7,404 nucleotides of DNA from contig JBDRLV010000018.1 in assembly GCA_043812755.1 (NCBI GenBank), positions 1-7,404 of the forward strand. The letters are read 5' to 3'. Under the pieces are notes generated by a model that saw only the letters and a program-made list of their open reading frames with translations, had not been told where the DNA came from and made no database searches. The position numbers and the translations under genes were made by a program. This DNA is from JBDRLV01 sp043812755. GTDB lineage: Bacteria > Patescibacteriota > Patescibacteriia > UBA9934 > GWF2-40-263. Positions 1-7,201 of the stretch are shown here, piece after piece; position 1 is the first letter of the stretch, and every line of letters starts with the position of its first letter.

Positions 1-1752
1 AGCAGTTCTTCCCGCTTCAACCCCTTGTGCTTTCACACGCTTTGCGCGCACAGAAGGGTCTTCATCACTCACGCGCACCTTTGTATTACCGTTTGATTGT
101 CTATCCAAAATTACACTTGTAATAGACATCCCTTCACGCGTCTTACCAGGATACTCATGCAATTTTTCCAAAAGTCTGGTGTCATGAGTTGAAAGAATTA
201 CTCCGCCTGGAAAATCTTGAATCGCTTTTACAACATTTTCCATTGCTTGCACATCCATGTGATTTGTCGGCTCATCAAGGGCAATAATATCAATCCCCGG
301 AATAATACTTGTTGCTACAAACCAAAGCATTCTTTGTTCTCCTCCGCTAAAATCAGAAAACTTCTTTTTCATGGAGGGCTTAGCTTTTCCGCCAAATTGA
401 AGCTTCGCAAGCTCTTGAGAAAACCGACTTGGCATTGTTTCCGAGTGAGGGCTTGTGTGCTCTTTAACATAGAGAAAAAACTCTTCCAAATTTAAATCTG
501 AAACTTTTTCCGTGAGTAACTGATCAAGAACAGCAACGGTTAACCCTTTTTCACGAGCAACCAATTTTCCTTTTGGATCTGTTAAAGCTTCAATAAGTTT
601 TGTCTTTCCTGTTCCATTCTTGCCTTCAAAAACAGTTATCCCACTTCCACTTATACTTGGAACAGCAACATCAATAAGTGGTGAATTTGGAACTGTAAAT
701 TTATCAGGTGTAGCAAGAACAGATGATCCTTTGAATTTATATGAGCCCTCACGCCATGTAACATCCCCCGAAATAACTGAATGTTTTTCTCTTGTAAAAT
801 TCTCAACACTATCAGCGTACGAACCACCACTTTGTTCAAGACGACGTTGTTGATTGTTACTTGTTAATTCAATTGTCCCGACTGTTGGATCCTTTTTTGC
901 ATTATCCCCGCGCTTTGTTCGAGTCTTAGGACCAATATCACGCAAAAAGTCATCAACATGACTTGCACAAGCAATTGAAGCCCCTGCGTCCACATAATCA
1001 TGAAAAAGCCCACGAAGCTTTGAAATACTCTCAAGATCAAGGTGGTTTGTTGGCTCATCAAGTAAGAGCACATCGGGTTCGCTACACAGCAAAGTGAATA
1101 GTGAAAGTTTTGTGCGCTCTCCGCCTGATAACTCTGAAACTTTGCGCTGTGTAAATTGTTCCATTTCAAAAAGCTGTTTTACTTTATCTTGAAGTCGCTC
1201 AATGCGCTGATGAACTTCATCATTACGCATATTGCGCTCAACAGCATCCCCTTCAAATTCTTCCCACACAACAGGAAACTCTCTTTTTAATTGCTCAACA
1301 ACAAGATTCATTACAGTTGTCACATCAAGGTTTTGAATATCACGCAATAGTTCTTCCTGATCAAGACGCACAATACGCACTGTATCCTTGCCATGAAATC
1401 CTTTTGAATATTGCAAACTGCCTTCTGTAAGTGATGCATTACGAATTTGAGAAACTGTATCAAAAAAAGTGCTTTTCCCTGCGCCGTTTTTTCCAACAAC
1501 CGCGTAGAGTTTGCCTCTATCAAGTTTTACAATTGGAATTTCAAGTTGCGGTTCACATCGTGAAACCTTCCCATTTGCAATACCAAAATATGCATCCCCA
1601 AGCTTGCCTTTATCACGCTTATCACCGTCATATGAAGGCCTCATATCAACAACGTGCTCTTTCATGTATTTTTTTAGAGCTTCGCGAGGCTTAGCAAGCT
1701 CAGTGCTTTCAACTGCATACTCAACCGCAGCTCTTTTTGATTCATCTTGCAT
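1..1752 (-). CDS. Tandem-domain ABC ATPase, ABC-F-like, C-terminus cut by window edge
   Basis: I translated this frame directly; it stays open for 584 codons from the ATG at 1752 to the window edge. NBD1 has Walker A GKNGAGKS (residues 87-94), Q-loop Gln132, signature LSGGE (208-212), Walker B plus catalytic Glu in LLLDEPTNHLD (229-239) and switch His265. NBD2 has GKNGTGKT (377-384), Gln411, FSGGE (468-472), ALDEPTNHMD (491-500) and His523. Two NBDs in one chain with LDEPTNHxD and no membrane segments is the ABC-F (Uup/EttA) pattern, a family of ribosome-acting ATPases. Two points are atypical. About 86 residues precede Walker A, the first 35 or so probably helical. The inter-domain linker is short and lacks an obvious long charged helical hairpin, so a translation-factor role is uncertain. 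The start follows the stop of the upstream gene by 6 bases (AAACAT), which suggests co-transcription. No strong Shine-Dalgarno site is visible. ATPase activity is nearly certain from the motifs; the substrate is unknown. Confidence 0.93.
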   Translation of the reverse strand, partial: MQDESKRAAVEYAVESTELAKPREALKKYMKEHVVDMRPSYDGDKRDKGKLGDAYFGIANGKVSRCEPQLEIPIVKLDRGKLYAVVGKNGAGKSTFFDTVSQIRNASLTEGSLQYSKGFHGKDTVRIVRLDQEELLRDIQNLDVTTVMNLVVEQLKREFPVVWEEFEGDAVERNMRNDEVHQRIERLQDKVKQLFEMEQFTQRKVSELSGGERTKLSLFTLLCSEPDVLLLDEPTNHLDLESISKLRGLFHDYVDAGASIACASHVDDFLRDIGPKTRTKRGDNAKKDPTVGTIELTSNNQQRRLEQSGGSYADSVENFTREKHSVISGDVTWREGSYKFKGSSVLATPDKFTVPNSPLIDVAVPSISGSGITVFEGKNGTGKTKLIEALTDPKGKLVAREKGLTVAVLDQLLTEKVSDLNLEEFFLYVKEHTSPHSETMPSRFSQELAKLQFGGKAKPSMKKKFSDFSGGEQRMLWFVATSIIPGIDIIALDEPTNHMDVQAMENVVKAIQDFPGGVILSTHDTRLLEKLHEYPGKTREGMSITSVILDRQSNGNTKVRVSDEDPSVRAKRVKAQGVEAGRTA

Positions 1753-1758
1753 ATGTTT

Positions 1759-3501
1759 TTAATTTTCTTCTAAGTGCTTAAGATAGCAATCATGACAATA
1801 CACTCTGCGTTTCAATCCCATATTCTTTGATGCCCTAATTGATTTCCCGCATGCGGTGCAGTCCATTTGCTCGCAATCAGGAGCGTTTAACATGCTATAA
1901 AGGTTACGCATTCGTGTAGAATAATGACCTTGTGGAAAAGGTAGCTTACGCTCTGATAAAAACTTAAACTCTATTGGAGCAACACTCCATCTTCTATTTG
2001 CCTTTTCATCCATAAACGGCTTTCCTACATATTTGTCCTGATCAATATCTGCCAAACAGTCTGGAACATCTTTGATGCTCAAGATATCTTTATCATCTGT
2101 TTTTGCATCAGATAGCACAGCCCCTTTGTCTGGATCAAGAATCTCATCACAATATTTTTTTATTTCATCCTGGGGCATGTGGTAAAAGAGTGCAGCTTGA
2201 GAAAATTGAATTCCAGTTGGAGACATACGAGGAGGCAAAAATTCCCCATATTCATCGTTGTCCAACATTGCACACTTTATTTTATCAACTTCTTTCCAGT
2301 ATTCATCCTCTGAATATTCTTTATTAAAAATATGAAATTTCTTATTCTTTAATCCAACACAGCCAAAACAATTCTCACAGTCATGACAATTAGTACTGTA
2401 TTCAATACTGCGACTCTTTCCAATTATTGAACTAAATTTAATATCATGAGAATTGGTTATCATTGATCCCATCCAACAATCAGACGCTGGATAAACACAA
2501 CTAATAAAATAACTTCTCTCTCCTCCAGCAGAACCCTGTGTCCAAGCGCAATCTGTACATTTTTGAGAATAGTAGGTTTCTTCGCAACGAACGCAATCAG
2601 TTAAATATTCACCAGTACAATCAGGAGAATTAATATTAAAGTTTTCTGGAGAAACAGAATTTTCAATAAGCGCTTTGAATTTTTCCATATACTCATCAAA
2701 TCTTGTCCTGCAAGACAGGTCAATACCTTTAACCTTTTCTTCCCACTCTTCTTTACTCAACTGCTCATTAAACCAAATATATTTTTTATTTCTAAGATTT
2801 GTTCCGCCATAAACATTCTCACAATTGCGACAATCATATATAAAACTGCATTTCATACAATCCCTGCTTTCAAAAGCTGAATTGCAGCTGTGGCAACGCA
2901 TTATCTGAGCACAGTTCCAACAGTTCTGACAAGTATAAACAAAAAGTCCATCTGTAATATCCTCACACTTTTCTAAACAATAATATGTGTACATGCAACG
3001 CTTACCATCTACTGTAGAGCAAACAATGTATGAATCTTCAACATCCCACATTCCAATCCCAATTGTGTTTTTTATATTTCTCCATTCTCGGCGCGCCCCA
3101 AAAGGCACTTTTGTAATCAAATCGTAATACTGATCAAAGAATGGTTTATTTGAATCAAATTTTGATTGATACTCTTTAATTGTACCAACATCAATGTTGT
3201 GCCACTCATCATCAAGCACAATTTTAAAATCTAAATCAGGATGAATATAGCTCATTGTGGGCTTACCGGTTTCCATGTGCTTATTCCAAAAGATTTCAAA
3301 CGCAGTCCTAAAACCACCAGTCTGTTTCATCCTTGTCAGCGGCGCATACTTGTTTGGAGGTACTTGAAACTTTTTACACCAATCCATTTCCTGCTCATTA
3401 AAATTCCATTTGTCGCCTGAGATTTGGCAAGTGCGCTCGCCTAGCTCTGTTGAGTCTAGGATTTGTTTTAGTTTGTTGTCGTAATTCGGGGTTTTGGACA
3501 T
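1759..3501 (-). CDS. Cysteine-ladder zinc-ribbon protein, paralogue 1 (580 aa)
   Basis: This is a full-length member of the local paralogue family, starting MSKTPNYD like its neighbours and ending TAA. It has 35 Cys (about 6%). The N-terminal module (residues 25-100) keeps only Cys25 of a zinc-ribbon-like layout. Block A (176-230) has a small or aliphatic residue at all 19 third positions, with Cys at 191, 194, 197, 203, 206, 215, 218, 224 and 227, and closes with NLRNKKYIWFNEQLS. Block B has Cys 303, 306, 315, 318, 342, 372, 375, 378 and 381 in one three-residue register, preceded by alternating Ser/Ile at 351-369, and closes with GLKNKKFHIFNKEYSE. A conserved EYGEFLP (417-423) and a C-terminal zinc ribbon (Cys548, 551, 569, 572) follow. 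No signal peptide or membrane helix is seen. It is last of the paralogue run and lies 6 bases upstream of the ABC ATPase, in the same frame. Function is unknown; structural, metal-binding or redox roles are guesses. Confidence 0.95.
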   Translation of the reverse strand: MSKTPNYDNKLKQILDSTELGERTCQISGDKWNFNEQEMDWCKKFQVPPNKYAPLTRMKQTGGFRTAFEIFWNKHMETGKPTMSYIHPDLDFKIVLDDEWHNIDVGTIKEYQSKFDSNKPFFDQYYDLITKVPFGARREWRNIKNTIGIGMWDVEDSYIVCSTVDGKRCMYTYYCLEKCEDITDGLFVYTCQNCWNCAQIMRCHSCNSAFESRDCMKCSFIYDCRNCENVYGGTNLRNKKYIWFNEQLSKEEWEEKVKGIDLSCRTRFDEYMEKFKALIENSVSPENFNINSPDCTGEYLTDCVRCEETYYSQKCTDCAWTQGSAGGERSYFISCVYPASDCWMGSMITNSHDIKFSSIIGKSRSIEYSTNCHDCENCFGCVGLKNKKFHIFNKEYSEDEYWKEVDKIKCAMLDNDEYGEFLPPRMSPTGIQFSQAALFYHMPQDEIKKYCDEILDPDKGAVLSDAKTDDKDILSIKDVPDCLADIDQDKYVGKPFMDEKANRRWSVAPIEFKFLSERKLPFPQGHYSTRMRNLYSMLNAPDCEQMDCTACGKSIRASKNMGLKRRVYCHDCYLKHLEEN

Positions 3502-3511
3502 ATAAACATAT

Positions 3512-3590
3512 TGTCATCCTGAGGCTTTAGCCGAAGGATCCCATTGCCTCAATGAGATTCTTCGTCGGCAACAGCCTCCTCAGAATGACA
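3512..3590. repeat. 79-bp palindromic intergenic repeat, copy 1
   Basis: The ends are 13-base inverted repeats with one mismatch: TGTCATCCTGAGG on the left against CCTCAGAATGACA on the right. The centre is a hairpin CATTG-CCT-CAATG, extended by GAT/ATC after one mismatch. The element fills most of the 95-base gap between two paralogues, leaving 10 bases to the ATG of paralogue 1 and 6 bases to the stop of paralogue 2. Bases 3550-3591 are identical to 5380-5421 in copy 2. It resembles the dispersed REP/MITE-like repeats with TGTCATyCTGAG ends seen in many bacterial genomes. It has no coding capacity and no flanking direct repeat that I can see. No T-run follows the hairpin, so an intrinsic terminator is not supported, though the folded RNA could shape processing. 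Confidence 0.85.
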
Positions 3591-3596
3591 GATTGA

Positions 3597-5333
3597 TTAA
3601 CCATTTGTTTCTAAATACTTAAGATAACACTCTTTGCAGTAAATCTTGCGTTCTGAGTGGGCTTTATTGATTGCAACCTTCAACTTCTTCTGACACTCAG
3701 CACAATCAACATTCTCAAACCTTCCAATATTACACTGCAACCACAAGTCTTTCATTCGTGTAATAAAATGCTTGTCTGGCGGAGCAATATTCATGCTCTT
3801 GTAAAAATCAATCTCAGGTTTAATTAAAGCAAATCGCCGATTCACAATCTCATCCATAAGCGGAACATTTGCCCATTGCTCATCAAGGTCACTGACATGA
3901 TCTGGAAGTTCAGATAGCTTTTTTAGCTTAGAATCATCATAAAGATCGCGCCCTATAGCCCCTTCAGACTCTGGGTCATAATCTAAAATACCAAGCCCTT
4001 TAAGCTCATCTGTACGAGCACCAAACCAATAAGGCCCACCTGAATCTTCCCAATAACTTGGTGAATATTTAATTGGAAAAAATTCACCATACTCACCTTT
4101 CTCCAACATCTCTTGTTTTAACGTGTTAACACGTTGCCAATACTTGTCTTCGCTGTATTGTTTATTTAAAATACAGAACTTCTTGTGTTGCAAACCAATA
4201 CACCCAAAACAATCTGAACAGTTATAACACAACAAACAGTACTCCATGTTTTCGCTTCTAATGGTTAAGAAGCAAAACTTCTGATTGTTCCCAGAGCCTG
4301 ACGCTGAGTAGTAAAAATTACTTCCATTTACAGGATAACCAGAAAACGCATTATCCTCAGACTTGCCAGCACTGTGATTACATGAGTATTGGTTCAAAGC
4401 GCCATCTTCACACGCGTACGAATCTATTACATTAACTGTCTTTGTTAAATATTCACCAGACGAGTTTGTAACACTGTCATTAAAGTTTTCTGGCCACACC
4501 CCCTGTTCTTTAATCAGATTATAAAACTTGCCTATCTGATCATTAAGTTGCTTGCGTGAGCCAATATAAATTTCTGCGCGACGCTTATTCCACTCATCTT
4601 CAGACAATTGCTCATTCATCCAGATAAATTTCTTGTTTCGTTTATTCGTTGCACCATAACAATTCTCACAATTTCGGCAATCAAAACAAAATTCGCAGTT
4701 CATGCAATCAAAACATTCTCGCAAATATTTACTGTTGTGAATCCGATATGAATGAATAACATTGAAAGATTTTTGAACGCTGTCGCATCTAAAAATCTCA
4801 GCTGAACTCTCAGTATCAGTTGCTAAATGAGAATACAAAGTATTCTTTGACTTGCATGCTCCAACAAAAAAACTATTCTCATCACCTTGTGAAACAAATG
4901 CAATAGAATTTACAGGCTCAACATGATTTCTATTTGCTGGCATTGGAACATCTAGTTGTAGCTCATGCCATTGCTCAAGAAAAGATTTGCTTGAATCATA
5001 ATCTCTACCCATGTCTTGAAACTCTTTTTCAAACCATTCCTTGTCAGGAAGCACCTTAATTCCAGTTGCAGGATGCACTGTACAAATAATTGGCTTACCA
5101 GTTTCAGGATGTGGCTGATACCAATACTGATATCCAACATACCAAAAACTATGATGAAACCACCGCGTCTGCGGGCACACCTTTGAAGGAGGCACATTAA
5201 ACTTTTTGTACCAATCAATTTCTTCTTGAGTCTGTTGCCATTTTTCACCTGTCATTGCACAGGTTTGTTCGGATGGCTCAAGACTATCAAGAATTGATTT
5301 TACTTTATTATCGTAGTTGGGTGTTTTAGACAT
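3597..5333 (-). CDS. Cysteine-ladder zinc-ribbon protein, paralogue 2 (578 aa)
   Basis: It is homologous to both flanking paralogues along its full length, with the same MSKTPNYDNK start and a TAA stop. It has 26 Cys. The N-terminal module has TCAMTGEKW (24-32), YKKFNVPPS (42-50), CPQTR (53-57) and LPDKEW (95-100). Block A (159-228) is the cleanest: all 24 residues at three-residue steps are A, S, T, I, V, L or C, ending in seven Cys in a row at 207, 210, 213, 216, 219, 222 and 225. Block B ends with Cys 354, 366, 369, 372, 375 and 378 in one register. Each block is followed by a similar segment (KRNKKFIWMNEQLSEDEW and LQHKKFCILNKQYSEDKYW). The C-terminal zinc ribbon is Cys544, 547, 566 and 569, ending YLETNG. 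No export signal is seen. Repeat copy 2 lies 9 bases upstream of the ATG, so the AGGA in the repeat sits about 14 bases from the start, too far for a normal Shine-Dalgarno site. Function unknown. Confidence 0.95.
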   Translation of the reverse strand: MSKTPNYDNKVKSILDSLEPSEQTCAMTGEKWQQTQEEIDWYKKFNVPPSKVCPQTRWFHHSFWYVGYQYWYQPHPETGKPIICTVHPATGIKVLPDKEWFEKEFQDMGRDYDSSKSFLEQWHELQLDVPMPANRNHVEPVNSIAFVSQGDENSFFVGACKSKNTLYSHLATDTESSAEIFRCDSVQKSFNVIHSYRIHNSKYLRECFDCMNCEFCFDCRNCENCYGATNKRNKKFIWMNEQLSEDEWNKRRAEIYIGSRKQLNDQIGKFYNLIKEQGVWPENFNDSVTNSSGEYLTKTVNVIDSYACEDGALNQYSCNHSAGKSEDNAFSGYPVNGSNFYYSASGSGNNQKFCFLTIRSENMEYCLLCYNCSDCFGCIGLQHKKFCILNKQYSEDKYWQRVNTLKQEMLEKGEYGEFFPIKYSPSYWEDSGGPYWFGARTDELKGLGILDYDPESEGAIGRDLYDDSKLKKLSELPDHVSDLDEQWANVPLMDEIVNRRFALIKPEIDFYKSMNIAPPDKHFITRMKDLWLQCNIGRFENVDCAECQKKLKVAINKAHSERKIYCKECYLKYLETNG

Positions 5334-5342
5334 ATTTTAGTT

Positions 5343-5420
5343 TGTCATCCTGAGCGTAGCGATGGATCCCATTGTTAACCAATGAGATTCTTCGTCGGCA
5401 ACAGCCTCCTCAGAATGACA
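5343..5420. repeat. 78-bp palindromic intergenic repeat, copy 2
   Basis: The termini are TGTCATCCTGAG and CTCAGAATGACA, inverted with one mismatch, and the central hairpin is CATTG-TTAAC-CAATG. The right 42 bases are identical to copy 1. The left arm differs (GCGTAGCGAT in place of the GGCTTTAGCCGA-type segment), but GGATCCCATTG is shared. It sits in the 92-base gap between paralogues 2 and 3, in the same orientation as copy 1. There is no U-tract after the hairpin on the transcribed strand. Confidence 0.85.
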
Positions 5421-5425
5421 GTTTG

Positions 5426-7156
5426 TTAAGCATGTTTTTCAAGATAATCAAGATAGCATTCTCGGCAATAAATTTTACGCTCTGGGAATTTAAAATTTTT
5501 ATATGTGGTTATTTCCTTCTGACACGAGTCACAGTTATATTGAATAGGCAGCGGTGAATTCGCATGTCGAATCAAATTTGTTAAACGCGTAACAAAATGC
5601 TTTTTTGGAAACGGCCATCTTTTGTTTTTATAAATTTCAAACTCAGCTTTAATAACACTATAATTTCGATCAATCTTTTTGTCATATATTGGAACACCGA
5701 CGAACAAATCAGGATTTATCTCATCTAGTTTGTCAGGAATTTGTTCAGATGAAATTGACTTCTCGCTTCCTTTTGGTGAAAGAAGCTGACCACGCTTAGG
5801 ATCAAACTCTAAAGCACCAAACATTTTTAGATCATCTTGTGAGTAGCCAAAATATAACTCACCCATAGAAAATTGAAATCCGCATGGACAAAATTTTCCT
5901 GGAAAGTATTCTCCGTATTCTTTATCATCTAACATTTTACACTTTAACTGATCAATTATCTCCCAATATTGCTTTTCTCCAAACTGTTTATTCAAAATAC
6001 AGTATCTTTTCTTTTTCAAACCATTACATGCAAAACAAAATTCACAATCAAAACAATTAACGCAATACTCACAATTTGTCATATTCACTGAAGCAAGGCA
6101 AAAACGATTGTTAACGCCTTTTGTTGCTCCTGTGCACATGTAATCACTGTTCTCCCATCCAGAACCACAACAGCTCATATTATTTTCTGAATTTGCAGAA
6201 AATCTGCTTTGATAGCAATCAGTTGAATTTGCATACCAAAAACACTCATGACATCTGGTACAGTTCAATACTCGTTCACCTTCGCTATCGTCATTTCCGA
6301 AGCCATAAAACGGATACCAAATACCGTCTTTGTTCCACAGATCATAAAACTGTTCAAGATACTCATTAGCAACAACATGGTCTGAAAAATCAATTTTACT
6401 ATATCTTTCCTTCCAATCTTGCTCAGACAACTGTTCATTAAACCATAAGTACTTTTTATTTCGTTTATTTGTTGCACCAAAGCAATACTCACAGTTCCAA
6501 CAATCAAAAAGAAAGCTACAATTATTACACGCCTGTGATTCAAAAATAAATTGGCTATCAGCTATATTGTGTGAACCACTTATACAATATGATCTTTGTG
6601 AATTCATTGAATTTACAATATCTACACAATCCTCGCTCCAACCAACAGCATATGCGTAATAGCAACGTGTAACAGATGAAGCACACGCAATATAACTATC
6701 TGTTGTTCCAGTCAAACATCCAACTGCAACAGAATTTTGCGCATTTGTATTTCTACACGCATTAAATGGGGTTGTTATTGTTAATTGCCACAATTGATCC
6801 ATTATTGATGTTTCTGTATCCAGTTCCTTTCCCTTAAGAAGCACTTCTTCACTCATCCATTCTGTATCAGGCAAAACCTGAATTGGCGAATCAGGATGAA
6901 CAGCAGATAGAATAGGTTTACCAGTTTTAACATTAGGTTTCCAGAAAAATGCAAGTCCTGTGTTGTAGGCATTTAAATAATTCAACCGTGTTATAGGTTC
7001 GATAGTTGAAGGTGGAACATTAAACTTTTTATACCAAGAAATTTCTTCCTGACTCATAAACCACTTTTTGCCTGTAAAACGACAAGTTCGCTCGCCTGGT
7101 TGCAGGGAGTCAAGGATTGGTTTGATTTTCAAGTCAAAATTTGGTGTTTTGCTCAT
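5426..7156 (-). CDS. Cysteine-ladder zinc-ribbon protein, paralogue 3 (576 aa)
   Basis: I chose the ATG at 7156 because it gives MSKTPNFD, matching the starts of both other paralogues. An in-frame TTG at 7204 would add 16 residues. It has 34 Cys. In block A (156-228) all 25 residues at three-residue steps are I, A, V, C, S or L, and the register also shows a 12-residue rhythm: Ile156, Ala168, Ile180, Ile192, Ile204, Leu216 in one column and Cys165, Cys177, Ser189, Ser201, Cys213, Cys225 in another. Block B carries Cys 299, 302, 305, 314, 329, 341, 353 and then six at exact spacing 3 (362-377). A CPC (423-425) after EYGEYFP is absent in the other two. The C-terminal zinc ribbon is Cys542, 545, 564 and 567, ending YLEKHA. 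No signal peptide or membrane segment is visible. The family is recognised only as a cysteine-ladder protein; the biochemical role is unknown. Confidence 0.94.
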   Translation of the reverse strand: MSKTPNFDLKIKPILDSLQPGERTCRFTGKKWFMSQEEISWYKKFNVPPSTIEPITRLNYLNAYNTGLAFFWKPNVKTGKPILSAVHPDSPIQVLPDTEWMSEEVLLKGKELDTETSIMDQLWQLTITTPFNACRNTNAQNSVAVGCLTGTTDSYIACASSVTRCYYAYAVGWSEDCVDIVNSMNSQRSYCISGSHNIADSQFIFESQACNNCSFLFDCWNCEYCFGATNKRNKKYLWFNEQLSEQDWKERYSKIDFSDHVVANEYLEQFYDLWNKDGIWYPFYGFGNDDSEGERVLNCTRCHECFWYANSTDCYQSRFSANSENNMSCCGSGWENSDYMCTGATKGVNNRFCLASVNMTNCEYCVNCFDCEFCFACNGLKKKRYCILNKQFGEKQYWEIIDQLKCKMLDDKEYGEYFPGKFCPCGFQFSMGELYFGYSQDDLKMFGALEFDPKRGQLLSPKGSEKSISSEQIPDKLDEINPDLFVGVPIYDKKIDRNYSVIKAEFEIYKNKRWPFPKKHFVTRLTNLIRHANSPLPIQYNCDSCQKEITTYKNFKFPERKIYCRECYLDYLEKHA

Positions 7157-7201
7157 ATGTTTGGTAGGGAGCTTGTGTGATCTTAGGAGAGCTAAAGGGT
7201 T

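Noticed and set aside
651..1523. Minus-strand ORFs 651-839, 864-1169 and 1320-1523
   Set aside because: They overlap the ABC ATPase in another minus-strand frame; the ATPase frame carries all the conserved motifs.
217..1762. Plus-strand ORFs of 60-92 codons (217-495, 620-853, 1431-1694, 1511-1762)
   Set aside because: They lie antisense inside the continuous ABC ATPase frame, have no recognisable motifs and are explained as shadows.
2103..2327. Plus-strand ORF opposite paralogue 1
   Set aside because: Antisense to a conserved coding region, with no independent support; the same applies to 5372-5557 and 6121-6369.
3512..5420. Rho-independent terminators at the intergenic palindromes
   Set aside because: The dyads are strong, but no T-tract follows on the transcribed strand; the same sequence in two places fits a dispersed repeat better.
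4952..6543. Minus-strand ORFs 4952-5248 and 6265-6543
   Set aside because: Out-of-frame shadows inside paralogues 2 and 3.
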